Of a stretch of DNA of 5,833 bases, positions 1-5,795 are shown piece after piece. The first letter of the stretch is position 1. Every line of letters starts with the position of its first letter. The notes beneath the pieces were generated by a model. It made no database searches. It was not told the origin of the DNA and saw nothing but the letters and a program-made list of their open reading frames with translations. Origin of the DNA: Campylobacteraceae bacterium (lineage in GTDB: Bacteria > Campylobacterota > Campylobacteria > Campylobacterales > Sulfurovaceae); contig JALWZK010000176.1 of assembly GCA_027002665.1 (NCBI GenBank), positions 1-5,833 of the forward strand, given 5' to 3'. A program made the translations under genes and the position numbers.

Positions 1-100
1 CTATATTAACTATTTTTAAAAATTTAGGAGTAAAGGAATTTTTTTATATATTTTCTATATTTCACTTTTTTTACACTATACTTTTGATATACTTATCTAT

Positions 101-150
101 GAGAGCCACAATCTATTTTCCCCCTCCCCCTTTTTTTAGGTGTGGCTCTC
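101..150. repeat. Perfect 10-bp inverted repeat downstream of the cassette
   Basis: GAGAGCCACA (101-110) and TGTGGCTCTC (141-150) are exact reverse complements separated by 30 nt. The element starts 16 nt after the last rhodanese stop on the transcribed strand. It could form a stable 3' hairpin that protects or ends the operon mRNA. Neither strand shows a T run directly after the stem, so it is not a standard intrinsic terminator. The right arm can also pair locally as GTGG-CTCTCA-CCAC (142-155), giving a competing hairpin. ATCTAT occurs at 95-100, 111-116 and 165-170, bordering the left arm on both sides and overlapping the stop codon. Confidence 0.75.
116..134. repeat. Homopurine/homopyrimidine mirror repeat in the hairpin loop
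   Basis: The plus strand reads TTTT-CCCCC-T-CCCCC-TTTT, a perfect 19-nt mirror repeat centred on T125, inside the loop of the inverted repeat at 101-150. Such tracts can adopt intramolecular triplex (H-DNA) under supercoiling. The minus-strand RNA would carry two G5 tracts separated by one A. The G/C runs stand out against the AT-rich surroundings. Confidence 0.8.
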
Positions 151-166
151 ACCACTCTTTAAGCAT

Positions 167-817
167 CTATTTTTTTATCTCTTTATGCACTACAGTAGTA
201 AGTCCCAAGAGTTTCCAACCCTGAAATCCATCTCTATAGTATGATATCTTCTCTTTTGGATAGCCATGAGCAATCATACCATCTATAAAATGTTTTGACT
301 GTTCACACCACATTCCATTATCGAAAACCGCCAATGTTTTAGCTTTTGAAAAATCCCAATTACCATTAGCTTTTATTCTCATACCAAGAAGTTGAAATAT
401 CTTTTTAACTTTCCCCTTAGATGCATTTTGAATTACAGTAAAAGGGATATTGATTGCAGATGGAATTGTCTCTATCTCAAACCAACTCTTAAGTCGAGCG
501 TCAATAACAACCCCTCTGCCCTTTGGAACTTCATTTTGCATAAATGAGAGAAGTTCTAATTCACCAATATTTTTAACTCCATCTGCCACTTTTGTAGGTT
601 GTATGCAGAATGGTGGGCATGGTCTTGATGTTTTGGTGTAATCATCTGTTAGGCGATTATTTGTATCCTGTATTCTCTCTACTATTATCTTTTTTCCAGA
701 GTTAATAGTTGTGATATATGGAATATCCTCCGTTATCTTCACAATTAAATCTCTATCTTGTAGATTTTCTCCTAAGAGTGGTAGTATAAAAATTGAAGTT
801 ATAAGTAATCTTTTCAT
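167..817 (-). CDS. Periplasmic rhodanese-like protein B (last gene of the cassette)
   Basis: This 216-residue exported protein is a paralog of the rhodanese at 1768-2409. Residues 1 to about 16 are a signal peptide (MKRLLITSIFILPLLG). The N-terminal module has VERIQDT and YTKTSRPCPPFCIQP (60-74), carrying a Cys67-x3-Cys71 pair absent from its paralog. The rhodanese domain follows: NIGELELL, GVVIDARLKSW, ETIPSAINIPF, the loop VFDNGMWCEQSKH with candidate catalytic Cys171, and GYPKEKISYYRDGFQGW with LGLTT. In the loop, position +3 is Ser and +5 is His, where the paralog has Gly and Arg. The start is an ATG with AAAGGGAG just upstream, 14 nt after the LysM stop. Activity and substrate cannot be assigned. 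A thiol or persulfide relay between the N-terminal cysteines and Cys171 is possible but speculative. Confidence 0.85.
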   Translation of the reverse strand: MKRLLITSIFILPLLGENLQDRDLIVKITEDIPYITTINSGKKIIVERIQDTNNRLTDDYTKTSRPCPPFCIQPTKVADGVKNIGELELLSFMQNEVPKGRGVVIDARLKSWFEIETIPSAINIPFTVIQNASKGKVKKIFQLLGMRIKANGNWDFSKAKTLAVFDNGMWCEQSKHFIDGMIAHGYPKEKISYYRDGFQGWKLLGLTTVVHKEIKK

Positions 818-831
818 CTTCTCCCTTTTTA

Positions 832-1746
832 TTATTCTGGAACTCTAAGTTTTTGACCAACATATATTCTATCTGGTCTTCTTAAAATATCTGGATTTGC
901 CTCATAGATTTTTTTATACATCATTACATTCCCATAAACTCTCTTTGCAATTTTACCAAGTGTATCCCCTTTCTTAACAATAATATACCTCATCTCCTTT
1001 TTTCTCTCTTTTACCTCTTTATTTATCTCTTTTGCATACTCTATACTATTCTTATTTTCTGTTGTATCATTCTCATCTTCAATAACATTTGAAATATCAT
1101 TTGAGAGTTTACTTAAATCATCATTGGCTAATTTCTCTGAAGGAACAACTTTTTTATTATATGTATCTATAATTTCCCTCTTCTCTGCTTTTTTATTTCT
1201 ATCCTCTTCCGAAATATTGGCACTTTCTAATTGAGATACCAGAGAATCAACTTCACTATTCTCTAAAGATTCTAAAAGTTTATTATCTTGAATCTGCTCT
1301 TGAGTCTTTGGAAGACTCTTCTGCTCTTGAGGTTGCTCCACTTCTTGATTATTACTATTCTGTTGATTTATCTTTTTCATAACTATCTGAACAATATTTG
1401 CAATATCTTCAGGACTCATCTTTGAAGTTACATTATTGGCTGTCATAGCCTCTTTTACCTCTTTTGTAATAGTATCCTGTTGATTATCTCCTTTAGTAAT
1501 ATAACTCTCTTCTCTATTTTTAGATTTTTCTGTTTTATTTATATCGGAACTAATAGTCGCCTTAGAAGATTTTACACCTTTCCACCCAAAATATCCTCCG
1601 ACTGATATAAGGGTTAAAAGTAGTATTATAATTAATATTTTTTTATTTCTACCACTATCCTTTTTACCAAGTATTTCAGCACCACGAGTCTCCTGTGCAT
1701 AATATTCATTATATTCATCTTGATTATACTCATCTTTATGTAACAT
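832..1746 (-). CDS. Single-pass membrane protein with C-terminal LysM domain
   Basis: This 304-residue protein has a short acidic, Tyr-rich cytoplasmic N-terminus with a small repeat (DEYNQDEYNEYY, 5-16). One transmembrane segment follows at about 37-54 (ILIIILLLTLISVGGYF), preceded by KKDSGRNKK, so a type II signal anchor with the rest in the periplasm is likely. Residues 60-250 are a low-complexity Lys/Glu/Asn/Gln/Ser-rich linker with helical stretches. A LysM domain fills about 253-303, with YIIVKKGDTLGKIAKRVYG, YEANPDIL and IYVGQKLRVP. LysM binds GlcNAc-containing glycans, so the protein could tether the inner membrane to peptidoglycan. No catalytic domain is seen. The SD is strong (AAGGAG). 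It sits between two rhodanese paralogs, 21 nt after the first and 14 nt before the second, so co-translation is likely. Its function is unknown. Confidence 0.87.
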   Translation of the reverse strand: MLHKDEYNQDEYNEYYAQETRGAEILGKKDSGRNKKILIIILLLTLISVGGYFGWKGVKSSKATISSDINKTEKSKNREESYITKGDNQQDTITKEVKEAMTANNVTSKMSPEDIANIVQIVMKKINQQNSNNQEVEQPQEQKSLPKTQEQIQDNKLLESLENSEVDSLVSQLESANISEEDRNKKAEKREIIDTYNKKVVPSEKLANDDLSKLSNDISNVIEDENDTTENKNSIEYAKEINKEVKERKKEMRYIIVKKGDTLGKIAKRVYGNVMMYKKIYEANPDILRRPDRIYVGQKLRVPE

Positions 1747-1767
1747 AACTTCTCCTTTATATTTATA

Positions 1768-2409
1768 TTATTTTGGTTTTATCGTTGTCAATCCTAAAAT
1801 TTGCCAATACTGCATTCCCCCCCTGTAATATAATATTTTTGATTTAGGATAACCTAAACGGACAAGATTTTTCATAGCTCTAACCCCCTGTTGGCACCAT
1901 GGACCATTATCAAAAATTAGGATTGTTTGAGCATCTGAAAAATTCCACTTATCTTTAACCTTCTCTGCACCAAATAGTTCAAATATTTGACTAATAAAAG
2001 GGTTATTATCCTTTATTGATAAAATTGAAAAAGGTAAATTGATTGCACCCGGTATTGTTCCTGCTCTATACCACTTAGGCATTCTTGCATCTACCAGAAC
2101 ACCTGTATTATTATTGACATCTTTTAATATAAAATCGATAACATCAAGTTCACCAATGGTCTTTATACCCTTAATAGGCTGATAGGCTTGAATAGTAAAT
2201 GGAGGAGCAGGTCTTGAAGTTTTTGTATAAGAGTTTTTTAATTTATGTTTTGTATCTTGAATTCTCTCTATTCTAACAGACTCTCCATTAATATCAACAT
2301 CTACATACGGAAGTCCCTTTCTAATATTTACCTCAACTCCATTTAACGAAGTTAAAATGAGAAATATAGATAGTAGTTTAGTTAGAATTAAAAATTTATC
2401 TGTCTGCAT
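1768..2409 (-). CDS. Periplasmic rhodanese-like protein A (first gene of the cassette)
   Basis: This is a 213-residue exported protein with a single rhodanese-like (sulfurtransferase-fold) domain. Residues 1 to about 24 are hydrophobic (LLSIFLILTSLNG) and look like a signal peptide. An N-terminal module (about 30-85) carries RIERIQDT and YTKTSRPAPPFTIQ. The rhodanese domain (about 86-209) shows IGEL, VLVDARMPKW, GTIPGAINLPF, then the active-site loop IFDNGPWCQQGVRA with candidate catalytic Cys172, and ends in GYPKSKILYYRGGMQYW and LGLTT. Loop position +5 is Arg177. A GTG at 2415 could extend it by two residues, but that GTG overlaps the SD itself. The ATG at 2409 has AAGGGG five bases upstream and is preferred. 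The LysM gene begins 21 nt after its stop. Substrate is unknown; sulfane-sulfur transfer or persulfide handling is a family-level guess. Confidence 0.85.
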   Translation of the reverse strand: MQTDKFLILTKLLSIFLILTSLNGVEVNIRKGLPYVDVDINGESVRIERIQDTKHKLKNSYTKTSRPAPPFTIQAYQPIKGIKTIGELDVIDFILKDVNNNTGVLVDARMPKWYRAGTIPGAINLPFSILSIKDNNPFISQIFELFGAEKVKDKWNFSDAQTILIFDNGPWCQQGVRAMKNLVRLGYPKSKILYYRGGMQYWQILGLTTIKPK

Positions 2410-2414
2410 GACCA

Positions 2415-2420
2415 CCCCTT
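2415..2420 (-). promoter_or_regulatory. Ribosome binding site deciding the rhodanese A start
   Basis: The minus strand reads AAGGGG-TGGTC-ATG, giving five bases to the ATG at 2409. The competing GTG at 2415 begins inside this SD and so cannot use it, which favours the shorter protein. Confidence 0.75.
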
Positions 2421-2438
2421 TAGTGATTAATCAATAAA

Positions 2439-2470
2439 TAACTAATATAGTTAAGTTCTATTTTAACTTA
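2439..2470. promoter_or_regulatory. Overlapping AT-rich palindromes in the slyD-rhodanese gap
   Basis: The 142-bp gap before the first rhodanese gene holds two overlapping inverted repeats: TAACTA-ATA-TAGTTA (2439-2453) and TAAGTT-CTATTTT-AACTTA (2452-2470). An alternative register pairs AGTTAA (2449-2454) with TTAACT (2463-2468). They lie about 30-60 nt upstream of the rhodanese start, where a promoter or operator would be expected. A minus-strand TATATT at 2444-2449 could be a -10 element, but no convincing -35 is visible. In such AT-rich DNA short palindromes arise by chance, so this is only a candidate. Confidence 0.22.
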
Positions 2471-2523
2471 TTTTCTCTTAGTAACTTATAAAATATTAAC
2501 TATTTTTTCGATTTTGATATAAA

Positions 2524-2538
2524 ATAGGGGTAGCCTAT
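2524..2538 (-). terminator. Weak candidate terminator hairpin after slyD
   Basis: Thirteen bases after the slyD stop the minus strand contains ATAGG-CTACC-CCTAT followed by TTT. That is a 5-bp stem with a short T run. The stem is short and the U tract poor, so termination would be partial at best. It is the only hairpin-plus-T element found between the Tol/slyD block and the rhodanese/LysM cassette. Confidence 0.3.
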
Positions 2539-2551
2539 ATTTTAATAATTC

Positions 2552-3058
2552 TTAATGACCACAGCCACAAGAGCCACTATGACAATGTCCACCACCAACT
2601 TGACCTGTTGCAATCTCATCAGGGGTTGCTTCTCTAACTGATAACACCTCTACGGAGAACATTAAATCTTTTCCTGCAAGAGGGTGATTGTAATCAATAA
2701 TTACACTTTTATCATCAAATGATTTAACAGTTACTTGAATAGTCTCTCCATTTTCACCCTGTCCATAAAGAGTTAGTCCCTCTCTAAGTTCAATCCCTTC
2801 AAACTGCCCAATAGGCAAACTTTGGATAGCTTCACTATTATAATCTCCATAGGCTTCATTAGCTTTTACTAAAATATCACCTTTATCATCTTTATTCATA
2901 CCTACTAAGGCTTTCTCAAGACCGGGAATAATATGTCCTGCACCCATAATAAACTCTAAGGGTTGTCCTCCTCTATTACTATCTACTACATTTGTCGTTC
3001 CTGCTTCTCTTACTTCATATTCAATACCTACAACACAATTCTTATCAGTAATTGTCAT
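2552..3058 (-). CDS. slyD: FKBP-type peptidyl-prolyl isomerase SlyD with metal-binding tail
   Basis: SlyD is a prolyl cis-trans isomerase and chaperone; family members bind nickel and can assist metalloenzyme maturation. The 168-residue product shows the FKBP half-domain with PLEFIMGAGHIIPGLEKAL (33-51) and GM (53-54). An insert-in-flap chaperone domain follows at about 73-120. The SlyD signature YNHPLAGKDLMFSVEVLSV (123-141) then closes the FKBP fold. The C-terminus is a short Gly-rich tail with His158, Cys159, His160, Cys164, Cys166 and His168, a plausible Ni/Zn site. No signal peptide is seen, so it should be cytoplasmic. An in-frame ATG at 3091 would add 11 residues but has no SD. The ATG at 3058 has AGGAG five bases upstream and gives the usual SlyD N-terminus, so it is preferred. 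slyD follows tolB-pal-cpoB in Campylobacter and Helicobacter too. Confidence 0.93.
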   Translation of the reverse strand: MTITDKNCVVGIEYEVREAGTTNVVDSNRGGQPLEFIMGAGHIIPGLEKALVGMNKDDKGDILVKANEAYGDYNSEAIQSLPIGQFEGIELREGLTLYGQGENGETIQVTVKSFDDKSVIIDYNHPLAGKDLMFSVEVLSVREATPDEIATGQVGGGHCHSGSCGCGH

Positions 3059-3063
3059 ATAGA

Positions 3064-3068
3064 CTCCT
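3064..3068 (-). promoter_or_regulatory. Ribosome binding site deciding the slyD start
   Basis: The minus strand reads AGGAG-TCTAT-ATG, a five-base spacing to the ATG at 3058. No comparable site precedes the alternative ATG at 3091, so this site supports the shorter 168-residue SlyD. Confidence 0.8.
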
Positions 3069-3124
3069 ATTATCTTAAAAATTTTTAACATAATAGCAGA
3101 CTAAACTTTAGTATCACTTACTAC

Positions 3125-3916
3125 TTATATATATTTCTTAGCTATTTTGGCAACTTTTGTATTTGGATAGTTATCAATTACAAATTGAAAAAAGTTTTTT
3201 GCCTGCTCTCTCTCTCCAGTTTTCAATAGAGATATGGCTGTATGTAGATATAGAACCTTCATATAACTGGCATTATCATAGATAGATGCACTCTTTTTAT
3301 AATATGCAATCGCATCACTATAGTTTTTAGTATAGTAGGCTATCTCCCCGAGATAGTAGTTAGATGATGCCGGTTTATAGTTCTTAGAGAGAGCTAATTC
3401 AAATTTCTCTTTGGCTAACTCATAATTTCTCTTACCAAAAAGTTGAACACCCTGCCTATAGATAGATGAGATATTAATAAAGTTAGGAACTTCATTTTTT
3501 TTTACGGCTCTACACTCTTTCAGTGCCTCCTCTAAATCCTCTCTCGTTACATAATTATTATTAATTGTATCAATTCTCTCTCCCATTTGAAGTAGCAGAG
3601 AGTATGTTTGGTTATAATCGGCACTTCTACTATCTCTCTGTTGATTTTTTTCCAAACGGACTATTCTATCTTTTAGAGAGAGTATCTCCTTATTTAATCC
3701 ATCAATAATAGTAGTCAATCCATCAATACGATTTTGCTGCTCATAGACGATATTTTTAAGATTTTGAATGTTTGTTCTGTTTTCTATTACACTCTTCTCT
3801 GTCTTAGTTAATCCATAAGGAGAGGGGCTATCTATATCTCCTGCTCCATATACGGAAGGCTCTTGACCATTTGATATAACTATTAATAAAGTTATAGGAA
3901 TTAAAATTTTTCTCAT
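3125..3916 (-). CDS. cpoB: CpoB/YbgF-type periplasmic coiled-coil and TPR protein of the Tol-Pal operon
   Basis: The protein has 263 residues. Residues 1 to about 17 are a signal peptide (MRKILIPITLLIVISNG). A coiled coil spans about 38-92, with heptad-like Leu/Ile spacing (LKNIVYEQQNRIDGLTTI at 53-70, then LNKEILSLKDRIVRLEK at 74-90). This matches the trimerising N-terminal domain of YbgF. After a polar linker, three TPR-like helix pairs cover about 151-253, including YRQGVQLFGKRNYELAKEKF and YYLGEIAYYTKNYSDAIAYY, with a final helix to 263. In E. coli CpoB links Tol function with peptidoglycan synthesis at division. That role is inferred here from domain layout and position after pal. The SD is modest (GGAAAA before the ATG). 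The linker is encoded across an A9 run, described separately. The gene corresponds in position to Campylobacter jejuni Cj0114. Confidence 0.88.
   Translation of the reverse strand: MRKILIPITLLIVISNGQEPSVYGAGDIDSPSPYGLTKTEKSVIENRTNIQNLKNIVYEQQNRIDGLTTIIDGLNKEILSLKDRIVRLEKNQQRDSRSADYNQTYSLLLQMGERIDTINNNYVTREDLEEALKECRAVKKNEVPNFINISSIYRQGVQLFGKRNYELAKEKFELALSKNYKPASSNYYLGEIAYYTKNYSDAIAYYKKSASIYDNASYMKVLYLHTAISLLKTGEREQAKNFFQFVIDNYPNTKVAKIAKKYI
3495..3503. repeat. A9 homopolymer (coding strand) inside cpoB
   Basis: Nine consecutive T on the plus strand read as A9 on the cpoB coding strand, covering codons 138-141 (Val-Lys-Lys-Asn) in the linker between coiled coil and TPR region. It is a possible site of polymerase slippage. 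Reading the sequence shows that gain or loss of one A would remove the TPR domain. Confidence 0.85.
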
Positions 3917-3939
3917 CTATCTTTTCCAGTTTCAATTTT

Positions 3940-4515
3940 TTATTGCAAAATTCTAAACTCAACTCTTCTATTTTTAGCATAACACTCAGGAGAGTTATCT
4001 CTGGTGCATGCCGGAGCACTCTCGCCATAGCTGACTATAGTCATGGCAGAAGGTTTAATACCTTTATTAATTAATGCCTCTTTTACAGCCTTAGCTCTTC
4101 TCAATCCTAAAGCGTAATTATACTCATCAGTTCCTGTCGCATCACAATTCCCCTCTACTCTAACCTTAGCACCATTTTCAATATACTTTTTAAGTATTTT
4201 AGCATCATATGCAATAGTAGGTAGTTTATCCGGAGTAATTGCATATTTATCTACAGCAAAATAGATATTTTTAAGATTACTACTTGAAGCGTCGTAATCT
4301 CTATTATACTTATAACCGGTATCACTTCCAACATACTTATCTACATTATATCTATTATCTATATTCTCTATACCACCCCTCCCATTACCATTATCTCTAT
4401 TTTTGTCTATTTTAACACTAGTATCTAACTTCTTAGGTTTAACAGCCTTCTTTTGAGCACAACCAACCAACAATAAACCACACGACAGTGTCGCTACTAA
4501 TAATCTTGTTTTCAT
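3940..4515 (-). CDS. pal: Peptidoglycan-associated outer-membrane lipoprotein Pal (Omp18-like)
   Basis: Pal is an outer-membrane lipoprotein whose OmpA-like domain binds peptidoglycan and which interacts with TolB and TolA. The 191-residue precursor has a lipoprotein signal peptide with lipobox LLVGC, so the mature protein should begin at lipidated Cys19. Residues 20-80 are a Lys/Asn/Asp/Gly-rich flexible linker. The OmpA-like domain covers about 82-190 and contains the peptidoglycan-binding signature GNCDATGTDEYNYALGLRRA (122-141), including Asp125 and the RR pair 139-140. The usual GHTDERGT of proteobacterial Pal is GNCDATGT here, which resembles the Campylobacter Omp18 form. Cys124, Cys170 and Cys178 lie in the folded domain, so a disulfide is possible. 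The ATG is preceded by AAAGGATT. cpoB starts 23 nt after the stop. Confidence 0.95.
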   Translation of the reverse strand: MKTRLLVATLSCGLLLVGCAQKKAVKPKKLDTSVKIDKNRDNGNGRGGIENIDNRYNVDKYVGSDTGYKYNRDYDASSSNLKNIYFAVDKYAITPDKLPTIAYDAKILKKYIENGAKVRVEGNCDATGTDEYNYALGLRRAKAVKEALINKGIKPSAMTIVSYGESAPACTRDNSPECYAKNRRVEFRILQ

Positions 4516-4562
4516 CTTAATCCTTTGAACTTATTTTCTTAATTATACCAAATAATTATTAA

Positions 4563-5795
4563 TTACCAATCAATAGACTGAATTTGACCTATTTTTATAG
4601 GATATAATGCACTCTCCTTTGTAGCTAAGTTTAAATATCCAATACTATTTCTTCCTCCATTTTGTTTAATATATAGAACTACTTTCCCATTATTAGAGAA
4701 GCGAGGAAATCTATTAATACCATTACTTGTTAGAGGTCTAATGTAACTACTATATGCTGAACCCAAGTATATATTTACAGATTTTCCCTCTTTTACAGAG
4801 TATAGGATATATTGAGAAAAGGCATCACAAGAGCTATTGTTGTTACCATATAACCCAACTTTTTCAACTGATGATGAACCTATAGATTTTAGATATATAT
4901 TTGGAGTCCCCATACGGTCGGATACAAACACAATTCGACTACCATCTCCAAGATATTTACCATTCACATCAATTCCACCAAATTTTGTAATCTGTTTAAG
5001 CCCTCCTCCTAACTCATACTCATAAATATCGGGTTGTCCTTTTGGCGCCATAGTTAGTAGAAGTCTCGAGCCATCTTCACTCACATCAGAACAGACTAAC
5101 ATTCCTTGTGAGGATATAATCTTTTTTCTATCCCCTGTTCTCATATCAACTCTATATAGTGTCGGTAATTTATGGTTATATGATGTATAGTAAAAGGCAG
5201 TCTGTTTACTGTTTGCCCATTTGGGAAAGATATTCAATCCACCTCTCACTATTACCTTAGAGAATGTGAGTGTATAATCGGCAACCCAAATATCACTCTT
5301 TCTTGAGCCTATATACTTAGAGAATATTAAATATCTTTTCATCCACGAAATATCATCATAGTCTAAAGCACTATTAATGTCCACAATAGCATTATGTGCT
5401 AAAATGGGATACCTTTTGGGACTATTGACACTATAACCCTTTTTAAAGATAACAGTGTTATCATAAACCCTTAATAGTTTTATATCTAAGGTATCTCCTG
5501 AAGCTGAAAAGCTATATTTCAATATATACTCTCTATCATGTAGCTCTGGTGGTATCATAGAATTTTCATTAAAATCTCCCTCTCGTCTGGTCTCATCAAG
5601 ATTAAAGTGTCCACTTAACTTAATATCATCTTTCAATAGTGAGAACATCTTCTCATGATGAGTTCCACTATATGCTGTAGCTTGGTCTTCAATAATGGCA
5701 ATAGATGCTTTTGAGGCAACATCTTTTTCAATAGTCAATTCTGCATCGACAGCAAATAGATTAATCGTCATTAAAAAAAATATTATAAAACGCAT
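4563..5795 (-). CDS. tolB: Tol-Pal system periplasmic beta-propeller protein TolB
   Basis: TolB is a soluble periplasmic protein of the Tol-Pal system. It binds Pal and the C-terminus of TolA and supports outer-membrane constriction during division. This 410-residue protein is close to the usual TolB length (about 430). Residues 1 to about 16-18 form a signal peptide (MRFIIFFLMTINLFAVDA). Residues 20 to about 150 form the N-terminal domain. From about 155 to 410 there are WD40-like (PD40) blades, with repeated patterns such as GLNIFPKWANSKQTAFYYTS (186-205), SEDGSRLLLT (239-248), GDGSRIVFVSDRMGTPNIYL (283-302) and NRFPRFSNNGKVVLYI (361-376). The ATG is preceded by AAGGAT at a good distance. 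pal follows 47 nt downstream, as in other Campylobacterota. The next gene upstream, probably tolA/tonB-like, is outside the window. Identity rests on both propeller motifs and gene order. Confidence 0.95.
   Translation of the reverse strand: MRFIIFFLMTINLFAVDAELTIEKDVASKASIAIIEDQATAYSGTHHEKMFSLLKDDIKLSGHFNLDETRREGDFNENSMIPPELHDREYILKYSFSASGDTLDIKLLRVYDNTVIFKKGYSVNSPKRYPILAHNAIVDINSALDYDDISWMKRYLIFSKYIGSRKSDIWVADYTLTFSKVIVRGGLNIFPKWANSKQTAFYYTSYNHKLPTLYRVDMRTGDRKKIISSQGMLVCSDVSEDGSRLLLTMAPKGQPDIYEYELGGGLKQITKFGGIDVNGKYLGDGSRIVFVSDRMGTPNIYLKSIGSSSVEKVGLYGNNNSSCDAFSQYILYSVKEGKSVNIYLGSAYSSYIRPLTSNGINRFPRFSNNGKVVLYIKQNGGRNSIGYLNLATKESALYPIKIGQIQSIDW

Larger units (their letters stand above)
1..166. 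other. Non-coding left edge downstream of the rhodanese/LysM cassette
   Basis: No credible gene or start with an SD is seen here on either strand. Positions 1-100 are very AT-rich, T-rich on the plus strand. They include a pure A/T pairing (AAAAATT at 18-24 with AATTTTT at 37-43) that is too weak to call a terminator. The only strong structure is the inverted and mirror repeat at 101-150. Confidence 0.6.

Noticed and set aside
18..43. AAAAATT/AATTTTT hairpin with trailing T run as an intrinsic terminator
   Set aside because: The stem is entirely A/T with a 12-nt loop, too weak to terminate, and such pairings are common by chance in this AT-rich DNA.
101..150. CRISPR repeat or integron attC site
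   Set aside because: There is only one inverted repeat unit, no spacer array, no cas or integrase gene, and none of the core-site sequences of attC.
450..641. Plus-strand open frame of 63 codons
   Set aside because: It lies wholly inside the rhodanese B gene in antisense, has no SD and resembles no protein; the minus-strand reading has clear domain motifs.
3059..3091. Eleven-residue N-terminal extension of SlyD (MLKIFKIIGVY)
   Set aside because: No SD precedes 3091, the extension is not part of the SlyD fold, and AGGAG is well placed for 3058.
3828..4028. Minus-strand open frame of 66 codons across the pal-cpoB junction
   Set aside because: It overlaps the well-supported ends of pal and cpoB in another frame and its translation has no family features.
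4837..5025. Plus-strand open frame of 62 codons
   Set aside because: It is antisense to the TolB propeller region, with no SD and Pro/Ser-rich composition typical of a shadow frame.
5773..5780. T8 run (coding strand) in the tolB signal peptide as a phase-variation tract
   Set aside because: It falls on natural Phe/Leu codons of a hydrophobic signal sequence and is a short T run expected from composition; nothing else supports switching of tolB.
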